Below, piece after piece: positions 15,801 to 30,200 of a DNA stretch of 64,000 nt. The position numbers and the translations under genes were made by a program. The DNA lies in the NCBI GenBank assembly GCA_032718475.1, contig JAUCBJ010006506.1, positions 52,953-116,952 on the forward strand, read 5' to 3'. This stretch comes from Nemertoderma westbladi (Eukaryota; Xenacoelomorpha; Nemertodermatida; Nemertodermatidae). How positions within the stretch are numbered: the stretch's first letter is position 1; each line of letters begins with the position of its first letter. The notes beneath the pieces were generated by a model that worked only from the letters and a program-made list of their open reading frames with translations, was not told the origin of the DNA and made no database searches.

Positions 15801-18800
15801 AAAAATAAATAGGTACCAATGGATAGAGAGATCAAACAATAAATAGGTACCAATGGATAGAGAGATCAAACAATAGTTCGTATTAACATAAAAAATAAAT
15901 AGGTACCAATGGATAGAGAGAGGTCAAACAATAGTTCGCATTAACATAAAAAATAAATAGGTACCAATGGATAGAGAGAGGTCAAACAATAGTTCGTATT
16001 AACATAAAAAATAAATAGGTACCAATGGATAGAGAGAGGTCAAACAATAGTTCGTATTAACATAAAAAATAAATAGGTACCAATGGATAGAGAGAGGTCA
16101 AACAATAGTTCGTATTAACATAAAAAATAAATAGGTACCAATGGATAGAGAGGTCAAACAATAGTTCGTATTAACATAAAAAATAAATAGGTACCAATGG
16201 ATAGAGAGAGGTCAAACAATAGTTCGCATTAACATAAAAAATAAATAGGTACCAATGGATAGAGAGAGGTCAAACAATAGTTCGTATTAACATAAAAAAT
16301 AAATAGGTACCAATGGATAGAGAGAGGTCAAACAATAGTTCGTATTAACATAAAAAATAAATAGGTACCAATGGATAGAGAGATCAAACAATAGTTCGCA
16401 TTAACATAAAAAATAAATAGGTACCAATGGATAGAGAGAGGTCAAACAATAGTTCGTATTAACATAAAAAATAAATAGGTACCAATGGATAGAGAGAGGT
16501 CAAACAATAGTTCGTATTAACATAAAAAATAAATAGGTACCAATGGATAGAGAGAGGTCAAACAATAGTTCGTATTAACATAAAAAATAAATAGGTACCA
16601 ATGGATAGAGAGAGGTCAAACAATAAATAGGTACCAATGGATAGAGAGATCAAACAATAGTTCGTATTAACATAAAAAATAAATAGGTACCAATGGATAG
16701 AGAGAGGTCAAACAATAGTTCGTATTAACATAAAAAATAAATAGGTACCAATGGATAGAGAGAGGTCAAACAATAGTTCGTATTAACATAAAAAATAAAT
16801 AGGTACCAATGGATAGAGAGAGGTCAAACAATAGTTCGCATTAACATAAAAAATAAATAGGTACCAATGGATAGAGAGGTCAAACAATAGTTCGCATTAA
16901 CCTAAAAAATAAATAGGTACCAATGGATAGAGAGAGGTCAAACAATAGTTCGCATTAACATAAAAAATAAATAGGTACCAATGGATAGAGAGATCAAACA
17001 ATAGTTCGTATTAACATAAAAAATAAATAGGTACCAATGGATAGAGAGATCAAACAATAGTTCGCATTAACATAAAAAATAAATAGGTACCAATGGATAG
17101 AGAGAGGTCAAACAATAGTTCGCATTAACATAAAAAATAAATAGGTACCAATGGATAGAGAGAGGTCAAACAATAGTTCGTATTAACCTAAAAAATAAAT
17201 AGGTACCAATGGATAGAGAGAGGTCAAACAATAGTTCGCATTAACCTAAAAAATAAATAGGTACCAATGGATAGAGAGAGGTCAAACAATAGTTCGTATT
17301 AACATAAAAAATAAATAGGTACCAATGGATAGAGAGAGGTCAAACAATAGTTCGTATTAACATAAAAAATAAATAGGTACCAATGGATAGAGAGAGGTCA
17401 AACAATAGTTCGTATTAACATAAAAAATAAATAGGTACCAATGGATAGAGAGAGGTCAAACAATAGTTCGCATTAACATAAAAAATAAATAGGTACCAAT
17501 GGATAGAGAGATCAAAAATAAATAGGTACCAATGGATAGAGAGAGGTCAAACAATAGTTCGCATTAACATAAAAAATAAATAGGTACCAATGGATAGAGA
17601 GATCAAACAATAGTTCGTATTAACATAAAAAATAAATAGGTACCAATGGATAGAGAGATCAAACAATAGTTCGTATTAACATAAAAAATAAATAGGTACC
17701 AATGGATAGAGAGAGGTCAAACAATAGTTCGCATTAACATAAAAAATAAATAGGTACCAATGGATAGAGAGATCAAACAATAGTTCGTATTAACATAAAA
17801 AATAAATAGGTACCAATGGATAGAGAGAGGTCAAACAATAGTTCGTATTAACATAAAAAATAAATAGGTACCAATGGATAGAGAGATCAAACAATAGTTC
17901 GTATTAACATAAAAAATAAATAGGTACCAATGGATAGAGAGAGGTCGAACAATAGTTCGTATTAACATAAAAAATAAATAGGTACCAATGGATAGAGAGA
18001 GGTCAAACAATAGTTCGCATTAACATAAAAAATAAATAGGTACCAATGGATAGAGAGAGGTCAAACAATAGTTCGCATTAACATAAAAAATAAATAGGTA
18101 CCAATGGATAGAGAGGTCAAACAATAGTTCGCATTAACATAAAAAATAAATAGGTACCAATGGATAGAGAGAGGTCAAACAATAGTTCGTATTAACATAA
18201 AAAATAAATAGGTACCAATGGATAGAGAGAGGTCAAACAATAGTTCGTATTAACATAAAAAATAAATAGGTACCAATGGATAGAGAGGTCAAACAATAGT
18301 TCGCATTAACATAAAAAATAAATAGGTACCAATGGATAGAGAGAGGTCAAACAATAGTTCGTATTAACATAAAAAATAAATAGGTACCAATGGATAGAGA
18401 GAGGTCAAACAATAGTTCGCATTAACATAAAAAATAAATAGGTACCAATGGATAGAGAGAGGTCAAACAATAGTTCGCATTAACATAAAAAATAAATAGG
18501 TACCAATGGATAGAGAGAGGTCAAACAATAGTTCGTATTAACATAAAAAATAAATAGGTACCAATGGATAGAGAGGTCAAACAATAGTTCGCATTAACAT
18601 AAAAAATAAATAGGTACCAATGGATAGAGAGAGGTCAAACAATAGTTCGCATTAACATAAAAAATAAATAGGTACCAATGGATAGAGAGAGGTCAAACAA
18701 TAGTTCGCATTAACATAAAAAATAAATAGGTACCAATGGATAGAGAGATCAAAAAATAAATAGGTACCAATGGATAGAGAGATCAAACAATAGTTCGTAT

Positions 18801-21800
18801 TAACCTAAAAAATAAATAGGTACCAATGGATAGAGAGGTCAAACAATAGTTCGCATTAACATAAAAAATAAATAGGTACCAATGGATAGAGAGATCAAAA
18901 AATAAATAGGTACCAATGGATAGAGAGAGGTCAAACAATAGTTCGTATTAACATAAAAAATAAATAGGTACCAATGGATAGAGAGGTCAAACAATAGTTC
19001 GTATTAACATAAAAAATAAATAGGTACCAATGGATAGAGAGAGGTCAAACAATAGTTCGTATTAACATAAAAAATAAATAGGTACCAATGGATAGAGAGA
19101 GGTCAAACAATAGTTCGCATTAACATAAAAAATAAATAGGTACCAATGGATAGAGAGAGGTCAAACAATAGTTCGCATTAACATAAAAAATAAATAGGTA
19201 CCAATGGATAGAGAGAGGTCAAACAATAGTTCGTATTAACATAAAAAACAAATAGGTACCAATGGATAGAGAGATCAAACAATAGTTCGTATTAACATAA
19301 AAAATAAATTGGTACCAATGGATAGAGAGAGGTCAAACAATAGTTCGCATTAACATAAAAAATAAATAGGTAACAATGGATAGAGAGAGGTCAAACAATA
19401 GTTCGTATTAACATAAAAAATAAATAGGTACCAATGGATAGAGAGAGGTCAAACAATAGTTCGCATTAACATAAAAAATAAATAGGTACCAATGGATAGA
19501 GAGAGGTCAAACAATAGTTCGTATTAACATAAAAAATAAATAGGTACCAATGGATAGAGAGAGGTCAAACAATAGTTCGCCTTAACATAAAAAATAAATA
19601 GGTACCAATGGATAGAGAGATCAAAAAATAAATAGGTACCAATGGATAGAGAGAGGTCAAACAATAGTTCGCATTAACATAAAAAATAAATAGGTACCAA
19701 TGGATAGAGAGAGGTCAAACAATAGTTCGCATTAACATAAAAAATAAATAGGTACCAATGGATAGAGAGAGGTCAAACAATAGTTCGTATTAACATAAAA
19801 AATAAATAGGTACCAATGGATAGAGAGAGGTCAAACAATAGTTCGTATTAACATAAAAAATAAATAGGTACCAATGGATAGAGAGATCAAACAATAGTTC
19901 GCATTAACATAAAAAATAAATAGGTACCAATGGATAGAGAGATCAAAAAATAAATAGGTACCAATGGATAGAGAGGTCAAACAATAGTTCGCATTAACAT
20001 AAAAAATAAATAGGTACCAATGGATAGAGAGGTCAAACAATAGTTCGCATTAACATAAAAAATAAATAGGTACCAATGGATAGAGAGAGGTCAAACAATA
20101 GTTCGCATTAACATAAAAAATAAATAGGTACCAATGGATAGAGAGAGGTCAAACAATAGTTCGTATTAACATAAAAAATAAATAGGTACCAATGGATAGA
20201 GAGAGGTCAAACAATAGTTCGCATTAACATAAAAAATAAATAGGTACCAATGGATAGAGAGAGGTCAAACAATAGTTCGTATTAACATAAAAAATAAATA
20301 GGTACCAATGGATAGAGAGAGGTCAAACAATAGTTCGTATTAACATAAAAAATAAATAGGTACCAATTGATAGAGAGAGGTCAAACAATAGTTCGTATTA
20401 ACATAAAAAATAAATAGGTACCAATGGATAGAGAGAGGTCAAACAATAGTTCGCATTAACATAAAAAATAAATAGGTACCAATGGATAGAGAGAGGTCAA
20501 ACAATAGTTCGTATTAACCTAAAAAATAAATAGGTACCAATGGATAGAGAGATCAAACAATAAATAGGTACCAATGGATAGAGAGATCAAACAATAGTTC
20601 GCATTAACCTAAAAAATAAATAGGTACCAATGGATAGAGAGAGGTCAAACAATAGTTCGCATTAACCTAAAAAATAAATAGGTACCAATGGATAGAGAGA
20701 GGTCAAACAATAGTTCGCATTAACATAAAAAATAAATAGGTACCAATGGATAGAGAGAGGTCAAACAATAGTTCGTATTAACATAAAAAATAAATAGGTA
20801 CCAATTGATAGAGAGAGGTCAAACAATAGTTCGTATTAACATAAAAAATAAATAGGTACCAATGGATAGAGAGAGGTCAAACAATAGTTCGTATTAACAT
20901 AAAAAATAAATAGGTACCAATTGATAGAGAGAGGTCAAACAATAGTTCGTATTAACATAAAAAATAAATAGGTACCAATGGATAGAGAGAGGTCAAACAA
21001 TAGTTCGCATTAACATAAAAAATAAATAGGTACCAATGGATAGAGAGAGGTCAAACAATAAATAGGTACCAATGGATAGAGAGATCAAACAATAGTTCGC
21101 ATTAACATAAAAAATAAATAGGTACCAATGGATAGAGAGAGGTCAAACAATAGTTCGTATTAACATAAAAAATAAATAGGTACCAATGGATAGAGAGAGG
21201 TCAAACAATAGTTCGCATTAACATAAAAAATAAATAGGTACCAATGGATAGAGAGAGGTCAAACAATAGTTCGCATTAACATAAAAAATAAATAGGTACC
21301 AATGGATAGAGAGATCAAAAAATAAATAGGTACCAATGGATAGAGAGAGGTCAAAAAATAGTTCGTATTAACATAAAAAATAAATAGGTACCAATGGATA
21401 GAGAGAGGTCAAACAATAGTTCGCATTAACCTAAAAAATAAATAGGTACCAATGGATAGAGAGAGGTCAAACAATAGTTCGCATTAACATAAAAAATAAA
21501 TAGGTACCAATGGATAGAGAGAGGTCAAACAATAGTTCGCATTAACCTAAAAAATAAATAGGTACCAATGGATAGAGAGAGGTCAAACAATAGTTCGCAT
21601 TAACATAAAAAATAAATAGGTACCAATGGATAGAGAGATCAAACAATAAATAGGTACCAATGGATAGAGAGAGATCAAACAATAGTTCGCATTAACCTAA
21701 AAAATAAATAGGTACCAATGGATAGAGAGGTCAAACAATAGTTCGTATTAACCTAAAAAATAAATAGGTACCAATGGATAGAGAGAGGTCAAACAATAGT

Positions 21801-24800
21801 TCGCATTAACATAAAAAATAAATAGCTACCAATGGATAGAGAGATCAAAAAATAAATAGGTACCAATGGATAGAGAGAGGTCAAACAATAGTTCGCATTA
21901 ACCTAAAAAATAAATAGGTACCAATGGATAGAGAGGTCAAACAATAGTTCGCATTAACCTAAAAAATAAATAGGTACCAATGGATAGAGAGGTCAAACAA
22001 TAGTTCGCATTAACATAAAAAATAAATAGGTACCAATGGATAGAGAGAGGTCAAACAATAGTTCGCATTAACCTAAAAAATAAATAGGTACCAATGGATA
22101 GAGAGAGGTCAAACAATAGTTCGCATTAACCTAAAAAATAAATAGGTACCAATGGATAGAGAGATCAAAAAATAAATAGGTACCAATGGATAGAGAGATC
22201 AAACAATAGTTCGTATTAACCTAAAAAATAAATAGGTACCAATGGATAGAGAGAGGTCAAACAATAGTTCGCATTAACCTAAAAAATAAATAGGTACCAA
22301 TGGATAGAGAGAGGTCAAACAATAGTTCGCATTAACCTAAAAAATAAATAGGTACCAATGGATAGAGAGAGGTCAAACAATAGTTCGTATTAACATAAAA
22401 AATAAATAGGTACCAATGGATAGAGAGAGGTCAAACAATAGTTCGCATTAACATAAAAAATAAATAGGTACCAATGGATAGAGAGATCAAAAAATAAATA
22501 GGTACCAATGGATAGAGAGAGGTCAAACAATAGTTCGCATTAACATAAAAAATAAATAGGTACCAATGGATAGAGAGAGGTCAAACAATAGTTCGTATTA
22601 ACATAAAAAATAAATAGGTACCAATGGATAGAGAGATCAAACAATAGTTCGCATTAACATAAAAAATAAATAGGTACCAATGGATAGAGAGGGGTCAAAC
22701 AATAGTTCGCATTAACATAAAAAATAAATAGGTACCAATGGATAGAGAGAGGTCAAACAATAGTTCGTATTAACATAAAAAATAAATAGGTACCAATGGA
22801 TAGAGAGATCAAAAAATAAATAGGTACCAATGGATAGAGAGAGGTCAAACAATAGTTCGTATTAACATAAAAAATAAATAGGTACCAATGGATAGAGAGA
22901 GGTCAAACAATAGTTCGTATTAACATAAAAAATAAATAGGTACCAATGGATAGAGAGAGGTCAAACAATAAATAGGTACCAATGGATAGAGAGAGGTCAA
23001 ACAATAGTTCGTATTAATATAAAAAATAAATAGGTACCAATGGATAGAGAGAGGTCAAACAATAGTTCGTATTAACCTAAAAAATAAATAGGTACCAATG
23101 GATAGAGAGATCAAACAATAGTTCGCATTAACATAAAAAATAAATAGGTACCAATGGATAGAGAGGGGTCAAACAATAGTTCGTATTAACATAAAAAATA
23201 AATAGGTACCAATGGATAGAGAGAGGTCAAACAATAGTTCGTATTAACATAAAAAATAAATAGGTACCAATGGATAGAGAGAGGTCAAACAATAGTTCGT
23301 ATTAACATAAAAAATAAATAGGTACCAATGGATAGAGAGAGGTCAAACAATAGTTCGCATTAACATAAAAAATAAATAGGTACCAATGGATAGAGAGAGG
23401 TCAAACAATAGTTCGTATTAACATAAAAAATAAATAGGTACCAATGGATAGAGAGATCAAAAAATAAATAGGTACCAATGGATAGAGAGGTCAAACAATA
23501 GTTCGCATTAACATAAAAAATAAATAGGTACCAATGGATAGAGAGAGGTCAAACAATAGTTCGTATTAACATAAAAAATAAATAGGTACCAATGGATAGA
23601 GAGATCAAAAAATAAATAGGTACCAATGGATAGAGAGAGGTCAAACAATAGTTCGTATTAACATAAAAAATAAATAGGTACCAATGGATAGAGAGAGGTC
23701 AAACAATAGTTCGTATTAACATAAAAAATAAATAGGTACCAATGGATAGAGAGAGGTCAAACAATAGTTCGTATTAACATAAAAAATAAATAGGTACCAA
23801 TGGATAGAGAGAGGTCAAACAATAGTTCGTATTAACATAAAAAATAAATAGGTACCAATGGATAGAGAGAGGTCAAACAATAGTTCGTATTAACCTAAAA
23901 AATAAATAGGTACCAATGGATAGAGAGAGGTCAAACAATAGTTCGCATTAACATAAAAAATAAATAGGTACCAATGGATAGAGAGAGGTCAAACAATAGT
24001 TCGTATTAATATAAAAAATAAATAGGTACCAATGGATAGAGAGAGGTCAAACAATAGTTCGCATTAACCTAAAAAATAAATAGGTACCAATGGATAGAGA
24101 GGTCAAACAATAGTTCGTATTAACCTAAAAAATAAATAGGTACCAATGGATAGAGAGATCAAAAAATAAATAGGTACCAATGGATAGAGAGATCAAAAAA
24201 TAAATAGGTACCAATGGATAGAGAGATCAAAAAATAAATAGGTACCAATGGATAGAGAGAGATCAAACAATAGTTCGTATTAACATAAAAAATAAATAGG
24301 TACCAATGGATAGAGAGAGGTCAAACAATAGTTCGTATTAACATAAAAAATAAATAGGTACCAATGGATAGAGAGAGGTCAAACAATAGTTCGTATTAAC
24401 ATAAAAATTAAATAGGTACCAATGGATAGAGAGAGGTCAAACAATAGTTCGTATTAACATAAAAAATAAATAGGTACCAATGGATAGAGAGAGATCAAAC
24501 AATAGTTCGTATTAACATAAAAAATAAATAGGTACCAATGGATAGAGAGAGGTCAAACAATAGTTCGTATTAACATAAAAAATAAATAGGTACCAATGGA
24601 TAGAGAGAGGTCAAACAATAGTTCGTATTAACATAAAAAATAAATAGGTACCAATGGATAGAGAGAGGTCAAACAATAGTTCGTATTAACATAAAAAATA
24701 AATAGGTACCAATGGATAGAGAGAGATCAAACAATAGTTCGTATTAACATAAAAAATAAATAGGTACCAATGGATAGAGAGAGGTCAAACAATAGTTCGC

Positions 24801-27249
24801 ATTAACCTAAAAAATAAATAGGTACCAATGGATAGAGAGATCAAAAAATAAATAGGTACCAATGGATAGAGAGAGATCAAACAATAGTTCGTATTAACAT
24901 AAAAAATAAATAGGTACCAATGGATAGAGAGAGGTCAAACAATAGTTCGTATTAACATAAAAAATAAATAGGTACCAATGGATAGAGAGAGGTCAAACAA
25001 TAGTTCGTATTAACATAAAAATTAAATAGGTACCAATGGATAGAGAGAGGTCAAACAATAGTTCGTATTAACATAAAAAATAAATAGGTACCAATGGATA
25101 GAGAGAGATCAAACAATAGTTCGTATTAACATAAAAAATAAATAGGTACCAATGGATAGAGAGAGGTCAAACAATAGTTCGTATTAACATAAAAAATAAA
25201 TAGGTACCAATGGATAGAGAGAGGTCAAACAATAGTTCGTATTAACATAAAAAATAAATAGGTACCAATGGATAGAGAGAGGTCAAACAATAGTTCGTAT
25301 TAACATAAAAAATAAATAGGTACCAATGGATAGAGAGAGATCAAACAATAGTTCGTATTAACATAAAAAATAAATAGGTACCAATGGATAGAGAGAGGTC
25401 AAACAATAGTTCGTATTAACATAAAAAATAAATAGGTACCAATGGATAGAGAGAGGTCAAACAATAGTTCGTATTAACATAAAAAATAAATAGGTACCAA
25501 TGGATAGAGAGAGGTCAAACAATAGTTCGTATTAACATAAAAAATAAATAGGTACCAATGGATAGAGAGAGGTCAAACAATAGTTCGTATTAACATAAAA
25601 AATAAATAGGTACCAATGGATAGAGAGGTCAAACAATAGTTCGTATTAACCTAAAAAATAAATAGGTACCAATGGATAGAGAGAGGTCAAACAATAGTTC
25701 GTATTAACATAAAAAATAAATAGGTACCAATGGATAGAGAGATCAAAAAATAAATAGGTACCAATGGATAGAGAGAGGTCAAACAATAGTTCGCATTAAC
25801 ATAAAAAATAAATAGGTAACAATGGATAGAGAGAGGTCAAACAATAGTTCGTATTAACATAAAAAATAAATAGGTACCAATGGATAGAGAGAGGTCAAAC
25901 AATAGTTCGTATTAACATAAAAAATAAATAGGTACCAATGGATAGAGAGGTCAAACAATAGTTCGCATTAACATAAAAAATAAATAGGTACCAATGGATA
26001 GAGAGAGGTCAAACAATAGTTCGCATTAACATAAAAAATAAATAGGTACCAATGGATAGAAAGAGGTCAAACAATAGTTCGTATTAACATAAAAAATAAA
26101 TAGGTACCAATGGATAGAGAGGTCAAACAATAGTTCGCATTAACCTAAAAAATAAATAGGTACCAATGGATAGAGAGGTCAAACAATAGTTCGCATTAAC
26201 ATAAAAAATAAATAGGTACCAATGGATAGAGAGGTCAAACAATAGTTCGCATTAACCTAAAAAATAAATAGGTACCAATGGATAGAGAGGTCAAACAATA
26301 GTTCGCATTAACATAAAAAATAAATAGGTACCAATGGATAGAGAGGTCAAACAATAGTTCGCATTAACCTAAAAAATAAATAGGTACCAATGGATAGAGA
26401 GGTCAAACAATAGTTCGCATTAACCTAAAAAATAAATAGGTACCAATGGATAGAGAGGTCAAACAATAGTTCGCATTAACATAAAAAATAAATAGGTACC
26501 AATGGATAGAGAGAGGTCAAACAATATTTCGCATTAACCTAAAAAATAAATAGGTACCAATGGATAGAGAGGTCAAACAATAGTTCGCATTAACCTAAAA
26601 AATAAATAGGTACCAATGGATAGAGAGGTCAAACAATAGTTCGCATTAACATAAAAAATAAATAGGTACCAATGGATAGAGAGGTCAAACAATAGTTCGC
26701 ATTAACATAAAAAATAAATAGGTACCAATGGATAGAGAGGTCAAACAATAGTTCGCATTAACCTAAAAAATAAATAGGTACCAATGGATAGAGAGGTCAA
26801 ACAATAGTTCGCATTAACCTAAAAAATAAATAGGTACCAATGGATAGAGAGAGGTCAAACAATAGTTCGTATTAACATAAAAAATAAATAGGTACCAATG
26901 GATAGAGAGAGGTCAAACAATAGTTCGTATTAACATAAAAAATAAATAGGTACCAATGGATAGAGAGAGGTCAAACAATAGTTCGTATTAACATAAAAAA
27001 TAAATAGGTACCAATGGATAGAGAGAGGTCAAACAATAGTTCGCATTAACATAAAAAATAAATAGGTACCAATGGATAGAGAGAGGTCAAACAATAGTTC
27101 GTATTAACATAAAAAATAAATAGGTACCAATGGATAGAGAGAGGTCAAACAATAGTTCGTATTAACATAAAAAATAAATAGGTACCAATGGATAGAGAGA
27201 GGTCAAACAATAGTTCGTATTAACATAAAAAATAAATAGGTACCAATGG

Positions 27250-30200
27250 ATAGAGAGAGGTCAAACAATAGTTCGCATTAACATAAAAAATAAATAGGTA
27301 CCAATGGATAGAGAGAGGTCAAACAATAGTTCGTATTAACCTAAAAAATAAATAGGTACCAATGGATAGAGAGAGGTCAAACAATAGTTCGTATTAACAT
27401 AAAAAATAAATAGGTACCAATGGATAGAGAGAGGTCAAACAATAGTTCGTATTAACATAAAAAATAAATAGGTACCAATGGATAGAGAGAGGTCAAACAA
27501 TAGTTCGTATTAACATAAAAAATAAATAGGTACCAATGGATAGAGAGATCAAACAATAGTTCGTATTAACATAAAAAATAAATAGGTACCAATGGATAGA
27601 GAGAGGTCAAACAATAGTTCGTATTAACATAAAAAATAAATAGGTACCAATGGATAGAGAGAGGTCAAACAATAGTTCGTATTAACATAAAAAATAAATA
27701 GGTACCAATGGATAGAGAGAGGTCAAACAATAGTTCGCATTAACATAAAAAATAAATAGGTACCAATGGATAGAGAGAGGTCAAACAATAGTTCGTATTA
27801 ACATAAAAAATAAATAGGTACCAATGGATAGAGAGAGGTCAAACAATAGTTCGTATTAACATAAAAAATAAATAGGTACCAATGGATAGAGAGAGGTCAA
27901 ACAATAGTTCGTATTAACATAAAAAATAAATAGGTACCAATGGATAGAGAGAGGTCAAACAATAGTTCGTATTAACATAAAAAATAAATAGGTACCAATG
28001 GATAGAGAGAGGTCAAACAATAGTTCGCATTAACATAAAAAATAAATAGGTACCAATGGATAGAGAGATCAAACAATAAATAGGTACCAATGGATAGAGA
28101 GAGGTCAAACAATAGTTCGTATTAACATAAAAAATAAATAGGTACCAATGGATAGAGAGAGGTCAAACAATAGTTCGTATTAACATAAAAAATAAATAGG
28201 TACCAATGGATAGAGAGAGGTCAAACAATAGTTCGTATTAACATAAAAAATAAATAGGTACCAATGGATAGAGAGAGGTCAAACAATAGTTCGTATTAAC
28301 ATAAAAAATAAATAGGTACCAATGGATAGAGAGAGGTCAAACAATAGTTCGTATTAACATAAAAAATAAATAGGTACCAATGGATAGATAGAGGTCAAAC
28401 AATAGTTCGTATTAACATAAAAAATAAATAGGTACCAATGGATAGAGAGAGGTCAAACAATAGTTCGCATTAACATAAAAAATAAATAGGTACCAATGGA
28501 TAGAGAGATCAAACAATAAATAGGTACCAATGGATAGAGAGGTCAAACAATAGTTCGCATTAACCTAAAAAATAAATAGGTACCAATGGATAGAGAGAGG
28601 TCAAACAATAAATAGGTACCAATGGATAGAGAGAGATCAAACAATAGTTCGCATTAACCTAAAAAATAAATAGGTACCAATGGATAGAGAGGTCAAACAA
28701 TAGTTCGCATTAACATAAAAAATAAATAGGTACCAATGGATAGAGAGGTCAAACAATAGTTCGTATTAACATAAAAAATAAATAGGTACCAATGGATAGA
28801 GAGATCAAACAATAAATAGGTACCAATGGATAGAGAGGTCAAACAATAGTTCGTATTAACATAAAAAATAAATAGGTAACAATGGATAGAGAGATCAAAA
28901 AATAAATAGGTACCAATGGATAGAGAGAGGTCAAACAATAGTTCGCATTAACCTAAAAAATAAATAGGTACCAATGGATAGAGAGAGGTCAAACAATAAA
29001 TAGGTACCAATGGATAGAGAGAGGTCAAACAATAGTTCGCATTAACCTAAAAAATAAATAGGTACCAATGGATAGAGAGATCAAACAATAAATAGGTACC
29101 AATGGATAGAGAGAGGTCAAACAATAGTTCGCATTAACCTAAAAAATAAATAGGTACCAATGGATAGAGAGAGGTCAAACAATAAATAGGTACCAATGGA
29201 TAGAGAGAGGTCAAACAATAGTTCGCATTAACCTAAAAAATAAATAGGTACCAATGGATAGAGAGAGGTCAAACAATAAATAGGTACCAATGGATAGAGA
29301 GAGGTCAAACAATAAATAGGTACCAATGGATAGAGAGGTCAAACAATAAATAGGTACCAATGGATAGAGAGAGGTCAAACAATAGTTCGCATTAACCTAA
29401 AAAATAAATAGGTACCAATGTATAGAGAGAGGTCAAACAATAAATAGGTACCAATGGATAGAGAGAGGTCAAACAATAAATAGGTACCAATGGATAGAGA
29501 GGTCAAACAATAAATAGGTACCAATGGATAGAGAGGTCAAACAATAGTTCGCATTAACCTAAAAAATAAATAGGTACCAATGGATAGAGAGGTCAAACAA
29601 TAAATAGGTACCAATGGATAGAGAGGTCAAACAATAGTTCGCATTAACCTAAAAAATAAATAGGTACCAATGGATAGAGAGGTCAAACAATAGTTCGCAT
29701 TAACATAAAAAATAAATAGGTACCAATGGATAGAGAGGTCAAACAATAGTTCGCATTAACCTAAAAAATAAATAGGTACCAATGGATAGAGAGGTCAAAC
29801 AATAGTTCGCATTAACCTAAAAAATAAATAGGTACCAATGGATAGAGAGGTCAAACAATAGTTCGCATTAACATAAAAAATAAATAGGTACCAATGGATA
29901 GAGAGGTCAAACAATAGTTCGTATTAACATAAAAAATAAATAGGTACCAATGGATAGAGAGAGGTCAAACAATAGTTCGTATTAACATAAAAAATAAATA
30001 GGTACCAATGGATAGAGAGAGGTCAAACAATAGTTCGCATTAACATAAAAAATAAATAGGTACCAATGGATAGAGAGAGGTCAAACAATAGTTCGTATTA
30101 ACCTAAAAAATAAATAGGTACCAATGGATAGAGAGAGGTCAAACAATAGTTCGTATTAACATAAAAAATAAATAGGTACCAATGGATAGAGAGAGGTCAA